Positions 27,331 through 36,122 of a stretch of 64,000 nucleotides of DNA are shown here, piece after piece. The first letter of the stretch is position 1. Each line of letters opens with the position of its first letter. The DNA comes from Robertkochia marina (GTDB lineage: Bacteria > Bacteroidota > Bacteroidia > Flavobacteriales > Flavobacteriaceae): NCBI RefSeq assembly GCF_004799345.1, contig NZ_SSMC01000001.1, forward strand, positions 124,001-188,000, read 5' to 3'. The translations under genes were made by a program, and so were the position numbers. Under the pieces are notes generated by a model, which searched no databases, was not told the DNA's origin, and saw nothing but the letters and a program-made list of their open reading frames with translations.

Positions 27331-28857
27331 TTAATTCCTGCTGGGCTGATACTGCAGTTGCTGCACCACCTTATCTATAGAGAGTGAACCACCTTTTACA
27401 GGAGGATATTTCTCGAAAGTAGCCAGGAACTTGGCAGCAAGTTCCTGCGCAGGAACAAATAACCACATATTATCGGCATACCACCTGGTATAAAGGGCTG
27501 CTTCCCATCCAACTTCAAAAGGATCAGCTCGAAGATTTACCACAATTGGCCAACTTGGCGACTTTCTGTAGGCCTCATTGATAGCTCCCTCCATGATGGT
27601 GAAATGAACCTTCCAGTTGTTATATCGTATGGCATTCAGATTTCCTCCGGCATCGAAATAAAAGATTCCCTTTCTTGGAGCTTCTTCTACTTCTCCCTTG
27701 AAATAAGGCATCATATTATACCCGTCAAGATGCACGTTAAATTCTTTGCCTGCAGCCTTATACCCATTCAATAATTTCTCTTTTACTTCCGGTTCGCCGG
27801 CAGCAGCCACCAGGGTTGGCATCATATCTTCATGGGAGAAAATATCGTTGTAAATGGTTCCTGGTTCTATAACGCCCGGCCATCGAATGGCACAAGGCAC
27901 CCTGAATCCTCCCTCCCAGGTGGTTCCTTTCTCTCCTGCAAAAGGAGTGGTACCTCCGTCCGGCCAGGTAAACTTCTCGGCTCCATTGTCTGTAGAATAC
28001 ATGATAATAGTGTTATCTATGATTCCCAACTCCTCCAGTTTAGCCAAAACCCGACCAATTGCTTTGTCGTGTTCAACCATACCGTCAGGATACAACCCTA
28101 TTCCTGTAACGCCCTGGCTTTCCTCCTTGAGGTGCGTCCACACATGCATTCGGGTAGCGCTTAACCATACAAAGAAGGGTTTGCCATCGGCATGAGCTTT
28201 TTCTATGAAGGCAATAGCCGCATCGGTAAATTCATCATCAGCTGTTTCCATACGCTTAATAGTAAGTGGACCTGTATCTTCGATACGACCATCACCATAA
28301 CTATGCAGCACGCCCCGAGGGGAGTATTTTTCGAGAAACTCCTTATTATCGCGTGGGTAATAATACGATTCCGGCTCTTCCTCAGCATTCAGGTGATAAA
28401 GATTTCCAAAGAACTCATCAAACCCGTGATTGGTGGGCAGGTGCTCATCCCTATCCCCCAGGTGGTTTTTACCAAACTGTCCGGACACATATCCATGCGG
28501 CTTCAACAGCTCTGCAATAGTGGGTTGATTGTCCTGAATACCCTGTTTGGCTCCGGGCATCCCTATGGTTAAGAGCCCTGTTCGGAAGGGGTGTTGCCCC
28601 AGGATAAAAGCCGCACGTCCTGCGGTACAGGATTGTTGGGCATACCAGTCGGTAAACAAAGCCCCTTCTTTGGCAATCCGATCGATGTTCGGGGTCTGAT
28701 ACCCCATGGTTCCGAGGTTATAAGCACTGATATTGTACCATCCAACATCATCTCCCCAGATCACCAGGATGTTTGGTTTATCCTGGGCTTGAATGGTAAT
28801 AAAAGAAAAGAACAGTAAGAACATGAGGCATTTTCCAGTTAAACCATGTTTTTTCAT
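27331..28857 (-). CDS. Secreted sulfatase (S1 family, arylsulfatase-like)
   Basis: Predicted sulfate-ester hydrolase, 508 residues with a signal peptide ending near TIQAQ. Sulfatase fold markers: VIWGDDVGW (Asp36-Asp37, metal ligands), GQFGKNHLGD, STDNGAEKF and GEKGTTWEGGFRVP. The formylglycine site is Cys77 in CTAGR, whereas the usual core is C-x-P-S/A-R. It stands alone between gene-free stretches; no SusC/SusD pair is nearby, so it is not in a visible polysaccharide-utilisation locus. Substrate unknown. Confidence 0.88.
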   Translation of the reverse strand: MKKHGLTGKCLMFLLFFSFITIQAQDKPNILVIWGDDVGWYNISAYNLGTMGYQTPNIDRIAKEGALFTDWYAQQSCTAGRAAFILGQHPFRTGLLTIGMPGAKQGIQDNQPTIAELLKPHGYVSGQFGKNHLGDRDEHLPTNHGFDEFFGNLYHLNAEEEPESYYYPRDNKEFLEKYSPRGVLHSYGDGRIEDTGPLTIKRMETADDEFTDAAIAFIEKAHADGKPFFVWLSATRMHVWTHLKEESQGVTGIGLYPDGMVEHDKAIGRVLAKLEELGIIDNTIIMYSTDNGAEKFTWPDGGTTPFAGEKGTTWEGGFRVPCAIRWPGVIEPGTIYNDIFSHEDMMPTLVAAAGEPEVKEKLLNGYKAAGKEFNVHLDGYNMMPYFKGEVEEAPRKGIFYFDAGGNLNAIRYNNWKVHFTIMEGAINEAYRKSPSWPIVVNLRADPFEVGWEAALYTRWYADNMWLFVPAQELAAKFLATFEKYPPVKGGSLSIDKVVQQLQYQPSRN

Positions 28858-28895
28858 AATACTTTGTTGATATACTATAATTTACAATCTCATTC

Positions 28896-28920
28896 TAAAA
28901 TACTGATTTACAGTATTTTA
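28896..28920. promoter_or_regulatory. Perfect inverted repeat upstream of the sulfatase gene
   Basis: TAAAATACTG / CAGTATTTTA, ten bases per arm, five-base spacer, centred about 50 nt upstream of the sulfatase start. Position and symmetry suit an operator, but no regulator is adjacent. Confidence 0.4.
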
Positions 28921-29012
28921 CGTGAATTTTATTTCAAAAAAATCGTTAAAAGAGTGAATTACCTTAAAGACAGATGTAAAGCCTTTCAAAGTGAAGAAAA
29001 TAGGAAGGGCCG

Positions 29013-29096
29013 TTACTAGGTTACTAGGTTACTAGGTTACTAGGTTACTAGGTTACTAGGTTACTAGGTTACTAGGTTACTAGGTTACTAGGTTAC
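29013..29096. repeat. Tandem array of TTACTAGG, about 10.5 copies
   Basis: 84 bp made of the exact 8-bp unit with no interruption, between the sulfatase gene start and the mltF gene end. No reading frame or hairpin explains it. Confidence 0.97.
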
Positions 29097-29139
29097 AAAA
29101 TACTTTAATTTCTCGTCTTGACTCTTTATTCCTGAATCT

Positions 29140-30585
29140 TTATTCATCTGTGAAAAACGAATAATGCTCATAGCGGTCAAAGATATCCCGAACGTAATTA
29201 TAGGGCTGCCTGCCCCTTACATAGCCATATCTGATGATGTCTTTTTGATATTCTTCAGGGTCGCTAAGATCCAAAATGCTTTGCTCCACATTCCCATCCC
29301 ACCGGGTGCGGTCTAAACCTTTGGAGGCTGCCAAACGCTGGGCATCAAACACATGGCCGATGCCGCAATTATAAGAGGCCAGTGCAAACTTCAGGCGTTG
29401 TTCAGGATCTTTAACCTCTTTAAAGCGATTGTATAACCGGCCCAGGTATTTACATCCTCCCATAATATTTTCTTTTGGATCTAAAGGGTCTTTCACCCCC
29501 AATGATTTTGCTGTATTTGGCATGAGCTGCATCAGCCCCTGTGCTCCGGCCCAGGATTTTACCTGCGGATTAAACCTGGATTCCTGGTAGATCGCGGCAC
29601 TTACCAGGCGCCAGTCCCACCCCACCTTGGCCGATTCTTCCTTTACAATGGGATCAAAAGCACTGATCTGCTTATTCTTGAGACTGTACAACGGACTCTT
29701 TACCCGGGCGTTAAAATTTTTACGGTCTTTAAAGTACTTGTTGTATACCACAGCATAATAGGTAGAGGTACGACTGCGCCTCACCGCTTCATTAAGCTGG
29801 GCAAGCAAGGTTTTATCTTCAGGCCTGACGGCCCAGGCAATGGGTTCTTCTTCGGTCAGGGCAACAGAAACATCCAGGTCGGGCATCCAGGAAGCATTGA
29901 TACCGGCAATATATTCTTCTGCAATGGTATACCGTATCAACCCATCATTGACCATCTCGATCAATTCTCCCTTAGAATAAGTCGGATCCAGCACTTGAAT
30001 ATGAATACCACCCCCAATATTCTTCACATACTCTTGTAAACGCTTTTCGTATGAGCTCCCTTCTGCCACCGTAATGGTATCTCCCAGCAGGGGCTCATAA
30101 CTCCTTACCAATTCATAATTCATTTGGTCGGCGTTCATTTTTTGCCAACCCTCGGGTTTGCGCTGCACTAAAACATGCCTGCTCATTATGATCGGTTCTG
30201 TAAAACTCACCTGGGCCTGCCTTTCGGGGGTTACATTGAGTCCGTGAGCGATCAGATCTCCCTTCCCAGCCAGCAGATCGGGGATCAGTTCTTTGACCCC
30301 ATCAGAAACCACCACCTTTAAGTCCATATTCAGGCTATCGGCCAGGCGTTGCAGCAGTTCATATTCGAACCCCATGGTCTTGCCCTTGTACATGAAGTAA
30401 CTCGTAGAATTATAAGTGACCAGGGCCCTGAGTTTCTTTTTTGGCGGATCAACAGAAAGGAGCTCGGCGCTCCCTGAAGAGAACCCGGAAATGAAAAAGA
30501 ACAAACATCCAAGGACAAATATTCTAACAGATGGGGTAGGTTTTGAGAAGCTTTGGGGGGAGGTATTTTTGAACCAGCGTCTCAT
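29140..30585 (-). CDS. mltF: Membrane-bound lytic transglycosylase MltF
   Basis: Cleaves the MurNAc-GlcNAc bond in peptidoglycan. 481 residues: a hydrophobic signal/anchor (VLGCLFFFISGF), a solute-binding-protein type 3 domain (about 50-290; YEYELLQRL-like GFEYELLQRLADSL, LIAHGLNVTPERQA), then a lytic SLT domain (about 300-460) with catalytic Glu near residue 335 in YQESRFNP, AGAQGLMQLMPNTA and LASYNCGIGHV. Domain order and length match the MltF family, where the N-terminal domain senses muropeptides. Confidence 0.92.
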   Translation of the reverse strand: MRRWFKNTSPQSFSKPTPSVRIFVLGCLFFFISGFSSGSAELLSVDPPKKKLRALVTYNSTSYFMYKGKTMGFEYELLQRLADSLNMDLKVVVSDGVKELIPDLLAGKGDLIAHGLNVTPERQAQVSFTEPIIMSRHVLVQRKPEGWQKMNADQMNYELVRSYEPLLGDTITVAEGSSYEKRLQEYVKNIGGGIHIQVLDPTYSKGELIEMVNDGLIRYTIAEEYIAGINASWMPDLDVSVALTEEEPIAWAVRPEDKTLLAQLNEAVRRSRTSTYYAVVYNKYFKDRKNFNARVKSPLYSLKNKQISAFDPIVKEESAKVGWDWRLVSAAIYQESRFNPQVKSWAGAQGLMQLMPNTAKSLGVKDPLDPKENIMGGCKYLGRLYNRFKEVKDPEQRLKFALASYNCGIGHVFDAQRLAASKGLDRTRWDGNVEQSILDLSDPEEYQKDIIRYGYVRGRQPYNYVRDIFDRYEHYSFFTDE

Positions 30586-31038
30586 AATAAAGGTATTAGG
30601 AATGAAAAGTTACTCTTCCACTTTCACAACAAAAAAGTTATCTGATGAACTACTTGAAAATCAGGGTTTTGAATCTTTTCTGGAGAGTCGAGGTTGGGAG
30701 TGGGGCTCCCGCCAGCGGGAGCAATTATAGATGGTAAATTGTAGATTATAAATGGCTGTGTACGTCACTGATATAGGTTGACCACTTATAAGTATAAAAC
30801 TATGAATGCTAATCTAAACAAAGCTCTCCTACTTGTTTCGTATAACCGCTTAACCTTATCATCCACCATAGCTTTAGCAAAGGTGGGCATAACCGAGTAA
30901 CTCGTACCCCGTACCCCGTACCCCGCACCCCGTACCCTAAATCCTTGACATCCAAAATATTACACCATACATCAATTTATTTAGCGTAATCAATTGTTTG
31001 TCAATATTTTAACTCAAACAACCAAACTATATACCACT
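30586..31038. other. Gene-free stretch with hairpin and 7-bp tandem repeat
   Basis: About 450 bp. A perfect hairpin GCTCCCGC / GCGGGAGC (30705-30722) and a five-copy tandem array of CGTACCC (30903-30937, one copy as CGCACCC) are visible. The rest is AT-rich; no gene could be supported. Confidence 0.6.
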
Positions 31039-31437
31039 ATGAAGAATACAGACTGGAGATCTGTGATCTCATTTATGAATGACATCAGTGCAGCAAAAGC
31101 CTATCGCTATACAGCTACTGTATTGGTTATGAGTGGATTGTTTTATTTCACCATGCTGTCTTTTGTAAATGAGGTTGCCCAACTGATCTTTTTAGGTGCT
31201 GCCGGCACCTTGATGACCGCCCTGATCTGTTCATTTTTCAACCTGATGTATTTTATAAGGAATGTGAATCCTTTTATAAGGTACATACTTCCCGGTATCC
31301 TCTTTTTAATTTTTGTTTTAGTGGTTTACAGCAGTGCCAAACCCGATATCTACGTCTTCCTGGGCTTTGGAATTCTCAATCAACTGGCCGGGGTATTCTG
31401 GTATCTGAAGGAGAAGCAGTTGATGTTATTTCATTAA
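31039..31437 (+). CDS. Four-helix membrane protein
   Basis: 132 residues from ATG 31039; an in-frame TTG 45 nt upstream would add only a polar extension. Four hydrophobic segments (about 22-42, 50-70, 80-98, 103-122). No motif recognised. A strong terminator follows 30 nt later. Confidence 0.7.
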   Translation: MKNTDWRSVISFMNDISAAKAYRYTATVLVMSGLFYFTMLSFVNEVAQLIFLGAAGTLMTALICSFFNLMYFIRNVNPFIRYILPGILFLIFVLVVYSSAKPDIYVFLGFGILNQLAGVFWYLKEKQLMLFH

Positions 31438-31463
31438 GACGAAAGAGTTTAAAGTAAAGATAA

Positions 31464-31505
31464 AAGACCCGGTGGGTAGAGAGAATCTGCTTGCCGGGTT
31501 TTTTA
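31464..31505 (+). terminator. Terminator, ACCCGG stem (first of a similar pair)
   Basis: AAAAGACCCGG ... GCTTGCCGGG? arms ACCCGG (31467-31472) and CCGGGT (31494-31499), followed by a run of T. The surrounding AGTAAAGATAAAAGACCCGG and the right arm with TTGCCGGGTTTTTT recur after the DUF3604 gene at 33597-33637. Confidence 0.75.
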
Positions 31506-31695
31506 GTTATGCGGTTATGCGAGAATACAAAAACATGGATGAAAATATCCCCATCCTTGGGAAGGAGGGGGATATTTTCATCCATCTTTGACGCGCTTGC
31601 GCGTAACCTACATCCCTACATCCCTATATCCCTATAGAAAACTTTTTTTACAAACAACTCTTTTTCAGTAACTTAGCTTAAATAAAAAACGAAAA

Positions 31696-33570
31696 ATGTT
31701 ACGGATCACTACACTCCTCTTCGCCCTGATCCTCACAATTTCCTGCAAAACTGATAAAAAAGAGTCCGGTGACACCACTAACCCGGCATCAACAACATCC
31801 GATACTTCTACTGAGGTGGCTCAAAACCCCCTGAAAGAGGCCTATTTCGGAAATCTGCATGTGCATACCAAATGGTCTTTTGATGCTTATATAAATTCTG
31901 CTGCCACAGGTCCTGATGAGGCCTATCAGTGGGCTCAGGGACAGGCAATTCCCGGCGGAGGGGACGGCACACCTCTTCAACTCTCCAAACCTCTTGACTG
32001 GTACGCGGTGTCTGACCATGCCGAATACCTCGGAGCCTTGCCATATATGGAAGATGAGAACAGCATCATGAGTACCCACCCTCTTGCAGGTGATATAACC
32101 GGAGATGATCCGGCAGCTTCTTTTGCTGCCTATGGTGAAATTTCAGATGGTATATATACCTACCAAAGAAGAGATTCTATTTTAGGAGATCCTGAGTTTG
32201 CAACGAACATCTGGAAAGAAATGGTCGGTATTGCTGACAAACATTACAAGCCGGGTAAATTTACCACCTTCGCTGCCTTTGAATGGACGGCAGCCCCAGA
32301 CTGGAGAAACATTCACCGTATCGTATTGTTCAAGGACACAAAAAAAGTCCCTGAGGCTGCTTTTTCCGCCGTTGACTCCAGTGTGCCTGAAGAACTATGG
32401 AAATGGATGGACAATCAGCGTTCACAAGGCAATGAGCTTCTGGCGGTACCACACAATGGAAATGCCAGTGATGGAATCATGTTTCCTATCGGGGAGTCAT
32501 ATGGAGGGAGTACGATCAGCAAAGAATACGCCACCACACGTATGAGAAATGAGCCTGTGTACGAGCTGATCCAAATTAAGGGGGTTTCTGAAACCCATCC
32601 TGAACTTTCTCCGAATGATGAGTTCGGAAACTTTGAAATATGGGATTACACCCTGGCTGCCGGTGCCATTGCTCCAAAAAATAAACGAGGAGGCTATATG
32701 CGGGAGGCCCTGATCCGTTCGTTAAAATATGAGCAGGAAGGGAACGGGAACCCGTTCAAATATGGTTTCATTGGAGATTCAGACACCCATAATTCGTATT
32801 CCCCAATAGAAGAGGATGACTATCACGGGAAATTTGGGTTTGAGAACAGCCCTGAACACCGTCTTGACGGTCCTCCCGGAGTTGATGAGAAATCAGCCAA
32901 CCAGGTCAGGAGATTTGGTAGTGCAGGACTTGCCGGAGTATGGGCAAAATCAAACACCCGGGAAGAAATTTTTGAAGCGATCATGCGCAAAGAGACCTTC
33001 GCAACGTCTGGTCCGCGATTAAGGGTACGCTTCTTTGGAGGTTTTGATTTTACCCGGGAAACCCTTGCCGAATCGAATTGGCTGGAAGCTGCATACAATA
33101 GTGGAGTTCCTATGGGCGGAGATCTCTACGGGGGTGAAACCAATGCCCCGTCGTTTATCATACATGCGATGAAAGATCCCGATGGTGCCAACCTCGACCG
33201 CATACAGATCATTAAGGGATGGGTTGATGCAGATGGTAATCAACAAGAAAAAATATACAATGTGGCCCTTTCCGGAGACCGGGAAGTAGCTGCTGATGGC
33301 AGTGCCCCTGAGGTGGGTAATACCGTAAATGGAGCAGAGGCAACCTATACCAACGACATAGGTGGCGTAGAACTACAAACGGTGTGGACCGATCCGGATT
33401 TTGATCCATCTCTTTATGCCGTGTATTACGCACGGGTGTTAGAGATCCCGACCCCGAGATGGAGCACCTATGATGCCAAGGCCTTGGGCAGAGAATTAAG
33501 AGATGATCTTCCTGTAAGTATCCAGGAACGCGCCTGGAGCAGTCCGATATGGTATACTCCTGCGGAATAG
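31696..33570 (+). CDS. DUF3604 lipoprotein, PHP-like metal site (copy 1)
   Basis: 624 residues with a lipobox at Cys17 (LTISC). DUF3604 spans nearly the whole mature protein. PHP-type metal-ligand motifs are visible: NLHVHTKWSFDA near residue 52, YAVSDHAEYLG, and GFIGDSDTHNSY. A predicted metal-dependent hydrolase on the envelope; no substrate is known to me. A diverged paralogue lies at 49226-51127 in the same orientation, on the other side of the CO dehydrogenase island. The shared C-terminus includes the segments DPDGANLDRIQ and RVLEIPTPRWS. Confidence 0.87.
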   Translation: MLRITTLLFALILTISCKTDKKESGDTTNPASTTSDTSTEVAQNPLKEAYFGNLHVHTKWSFDAYINSAATGPDEAYQWAQGQAIPGGGDGTPLQLSKPLDWYAVSDHAEYLGALPYMEDENSIMSTHPLAGDITGDDPAASFAAYGEISDGIYTYQRRDSILGDPEFATNIWKEMVGIADKHYKPGKFTTFAAFEWTAAPDWRNIHRIVLFKDTKKVPEAAFSAVDSSVPEELWKWMDNQRSQGNELLAVPHNGNASDGIMFPIGESYGGSTISKEYATTRMRNEPVYELIQIKGVSETHPELSPNDEFGNFEIWDYTLAAGAIAPKNKRGGYMREALIRSLKYEQEGNGNPFKYGFIGDSDTHNSYSPIEEDDYHGKFGFENSPEHRLDGPPGVDEKSANQVRRFGSAGLAGVWAKSNTREEIFEAIMRKETFATSGPRLRVRFFGGFDFTRETLAESNWLEAAYNSGVPMGGDLYGGETNAPSFIIHAMKDPDGANLDRIQIIKGWVDADGNQQEKIYNVALSGDREVAADGSAPEVGNTVNGAEATYTNDIGGVELQTVWTDPDFDPSLYAVYYARVLEIPTPRWSTYDAKALGRELRDDLPVSIQERAWSSPIWYTPAE

Positions 33571-34443
33571 AGCCAGGAATCAAGAGTAAAGATAAAAGAC
33601 CCGGTTGGTGGAAATAAGCTGCTTGCCGGGTTTTTTTGTTACGAGGTACGGGGGACGGGGGACGAGTTACACCAAGAGTTAAAATAACACGTCTTTGCAG
33701 GGCCGAGGGTGAAGAAATGGTTCAGTGAACCATTTTAGCGAAGGAGCCAGCTGGCGCGTAGGCGAAAGCAGGCCTGTGGCGACCTGCCTGGCAGGCCGCG
33801 GCAGACAGGTCTCCCGAAGTTTACTCTGAAGCTCTTTTAGATCAGGTATAAGAAGCCCCCATCCAGCTTTGGTTTTACCTTCATAAAATTTGTGGTGCAA
33901 CTTACCACCCCTTCCGATCACGCTGGAAGCGTGATCACCTTCCCCTAAAAGGGGAAGGGTAATGTATCCTTCAACACCAATTCTCGTTAGGGTCCTTATG
34001 CATGAAAGTCTGCCAGGGGTAATTAATTCACCTTCCCCTCCCAGGGGAAGGTGGCTTCAGGCTATGGCCTGAAGACGGATGGGGGAGCCTACACTTAGCA
34101 GTTGATTTTTATAACAGCTCGGGGAGGGCTTCTTAAACCGAAGTACCTTCAGTACTCTAATTCAGGAGATCGCCACATCCCGCCGAAGCGGGATTAACCA
34201 CCCCGGCTTCGCCACCCCTCCTTTAAAAGGAGGGGATAATTACGGTTTCTATTGAACCGCATTGATAAGATGATGAATTCTTTTTTAGCATTAAGGTAAA
34301 ACTGAAAGATCGCCACATTGCCCCATGAGGGAAAACTCGCGAAGACGAAGGCGGTCAAATTTATTATTCCGTTTAATAATAGGGAGATTGCCACGTCAGA
34401 CCGAAGGTCTGCCTCGCAATGACGTTCTTACCTGCTTACCCGC
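33571..34443. repeat. Large gene-free repeat cluster at the left border of the Mo/CO island
   Basis: About 870 bp without a gene. In order: a short GGGGGAC-type tandem stretch (about 33642-33665); copy C of the AGCGAACCTGCC family with stem AAATGGTTC/GAACCATTT (33715-33735); the GACCTGCCTGGCAGGC / GCAGACAGGTCTCCC segment (33778-33816); hairpin GATCACGCT/AGCGTGATC plus ACCTTCCCCT palindrome (33916-33958); the inverse arrangement at 34029-34074; the GGGCTTCTTAAACCG segment (34122-34140); and three GCCAC-hairpin elements (34169-34196, 34307-34345, 34383-34424). An octamer array of the CTTACCTG type closes it. Confidence 0.75.
33597..33637 (+). terminator. Terminator, ACCCGG stem (second of a similar pair)
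   Basis: Arms ACCCGG (33599-33604) and CCGGGT (33626-33631) with a T-run, about 30 nt after the DUF3604 stop; near-copy of the terminator at 31464-31505. Confidence 0.78.
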
Positions 34444-34899
34444 CTACCTGCTTACCTGTCTACCTCTACGTAAAAAACTATAGAAATACTTAAAATTCCC
34501 GTTGTACCAGGCCGCGAAGAAAAAGGCCAGGTAGATCATCCATTCAGGAACAATATAGACCTTGCCGTAGGTGGTGAGCAGTAAAACGGTCATGGCAGCG
34601 AGGGCGATACCCAAAGCCACCTTTGATTTTTTTACGTTGTAATTAAAAGCGATCAGGGCGATGATAATAAGACCCAAGACCGGTTTTCCATGATCAACGA
34701 TGGGTTGCAGGGCCATGATCTCAATATCGAAGAACATCAGTATGGATCCGGCATAGGCGGCGATACAAAACGGACATTTCGGGATGATAATAATTAACGC
34801 CGTAGACAAAAAAGACATAAATCCGCTTTTAAAGGTGGGGGCATTTTTTACGGCCACGGCCTTTTCAGCATTACAACAGGATGTCTTTTCGGGTTTCAT
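34444..34899 (-). CDS. Four-helix membrane protein with Cys-rich motifs
   Basis: 151 residues. N-terminal CCNAEKA, then four hydrophobic helices; the first contains PKCPFCIAAY, a CxxC pair inside or next to the membrane, reminiscent of MerC-like or metal-handling small membrane proteins, but not a confident family match. It is 4 nt downstream of moeA and could be cotranscribed with moeA and moaA. Its last codons (RRGRQVSR) are written by an 8-bp tandem array, so the original C-terminus may have been replaced. Confidence 0.72.
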   Translation of the reverse strand: MKPEKTSCCNAEKAVAVKNAPTFKSGFMSFLSTALIIIIPKCPFCIAAYAGSILMFFDIEIMALQPIVDHGKPVLGLIIIALIAFNYNVKKSKVALGIALAAMTVLLLTTYGKVYIVPEWMIYLAFFFAAWYNGNFKYFYSFLRRGRQVSR

Positions 34900-34903
34900 T
34901 ACA

Positions 34904-36118
34904 TTATAATTTCATTCGGTAGGGTATAAAGGGATAGACTTCTCCTTTTTTAAACAGGTTCTTTTCCTGTGGGAGCACTAAAAATCCGTCGGTATTTACC
35001 AGGTTGACAAAATCACCTGAACCGTTTCCGAAGACCGGGGTAGCCCATAAGGTGGCCTCCTGATCATAACTGATCTTTGCCTCGGTAAAGAAGATCAGCT
35101 CGGGTTTAAAGATCACATCCTCGGTCAGTTTGGCATAGACGGGACCATCTACAACCTCCAGTGACTTTTGCAGCCAGAACCGGATATATACATATAAACA
35201 CACAAAGGCCGAAACCGGGTTTCCGGGAAGGGCGAAAATGTGGGTGCTCTCATCCTTCTTACCGAACCAAAACGGCTTTCCGGGGCGTTGCTGTATCTTG
35301 TGAAATTGCTTTTCCACTCCGAGTTTGGTGAGTACCTCCGGCAGGAAATCGAACTTTCCCTTAGAAACACCACCGGTGATCACCAGCATATCATAAGCTT
35401 CCAACAGTCCGGAAATGATCTTTTCCATTTCCTCCTTTTCATCAGGAAGATGTTTTAAGTCTGCCGGAATACCCCATTCTTTCAAGGTATTCTTAATACC
35501 GTATACATTTGATCTTCTGATCTGATGCGCCAACGGTTTTTCATGTACATCCACCAACTCATCTCCCGAAGAAACGATTACCGTTTTAGGCATTCTTCGC
35601 ACCTTGATGGTATCCTTACCTACCGCGGCAGCCACGTTGATCTCGGCACTGGAGATGCGTTCTCCTGCATTTTTGATCACGGTTTCTTCGGTAATATCAA
35701 TGCCTTTAAAGTGAATGTTCTGTCGTTTGGTCACCGCATCGACGTTTATCGTTGCCGACCCATTACTGATCTCCAGATCTTCATATCGGATCACCGTATC
35801 AGCATCCTTGGGCAAAATGGCTCCGGTCATCACCTCGATACAGGCATTGGCATCCTGCAAAGTTTTTTGAGGGGCCCCGGCAGGAGCCACATCCTGAATA
35901 GGAAAGGAAACTGTACCGTTTTCAAAGGTGCGGTGGCGAATAGCGATTCCATCCATGGTGACCCGGTGGTAAGGAGGAAAATCCCTGTCGGCCACCAGGT
36001 CTTCTGCCAGAAATAATCCGCCGGCATCGTGAATAGACACCTCGGCGACCGGAAAAGACGTCTTATTCTCCTCCAGGATCTTTAAGGCTTCTTGATATGT
36101 AATAAATGTTTTTTCCAT
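34904..36118 (-). CDS. moeA: Molybdopterin molybdenumtransferase MoeA
   Basis: Inserts molybdate into adenylylated molybdopterin to give the active molybdenum cofactor. 404 residues with the MoeA blocks: DRDFPPYHRVTMDGIAI near residue 60, MTGAILPKDADTVI, VIVSSGDELVD, VITGGVSKGKFDFLPE and FALPGNPVSAFVCL. Length is standard. It lies 4 nt after moaA. Together with the XDH/CODH genes on the other strand it forms a molybdoenzyme island; moaC, moaD, moaE and mogA are not in the window. Confidence 0.95.
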   Translation of the reverse strand: MEKTFITYQEALKILEENKTSFPVAEVSIHDAGGLFLAEDLVADRDFPPYHRVTMDGIAIRHRTFENGTVSFPIQDVAPAGAPQKTLQDANACIEVMTGAILPKDADTVIRYEDLEISNGSATINVDAVTKRQNIHFKGIDITEETVIKNAGERISSAEINVAAAVGKDTIKVRRMPKTVIVSSGDELVDVHEKPLAHQIRRSNVYGIKNTLKEWGIPADLKHLPDEKEEMEKIISGLLEAYDMLVITGGVSKGKFDFLPEVLTKLGVEKQFHKIQQRPGKPFWFGKKDESTHIFALPGNPVSAFVCLYVYIRFWLQKSLEVVDGPVYAKLTEDVIFKPELIFFTEAKISYDQEATLWATPVFGNGSGDFVNLVNTDGFLVLPQEKNLFKKGEVYPFIPYRMKL

Positions 36119-36122
36119 GGTT

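Noticed and set aside
29013-29096. CRISPR array
   Set aside because: The units are 8 bp with no spacers and no cas genes nearby.
30416-30730. Open frame across the mltF start region
   Set aside because: It overlaps the mltF signal sequence on the other strand and ends in a hairpin-rich stretch; no homology is visible.
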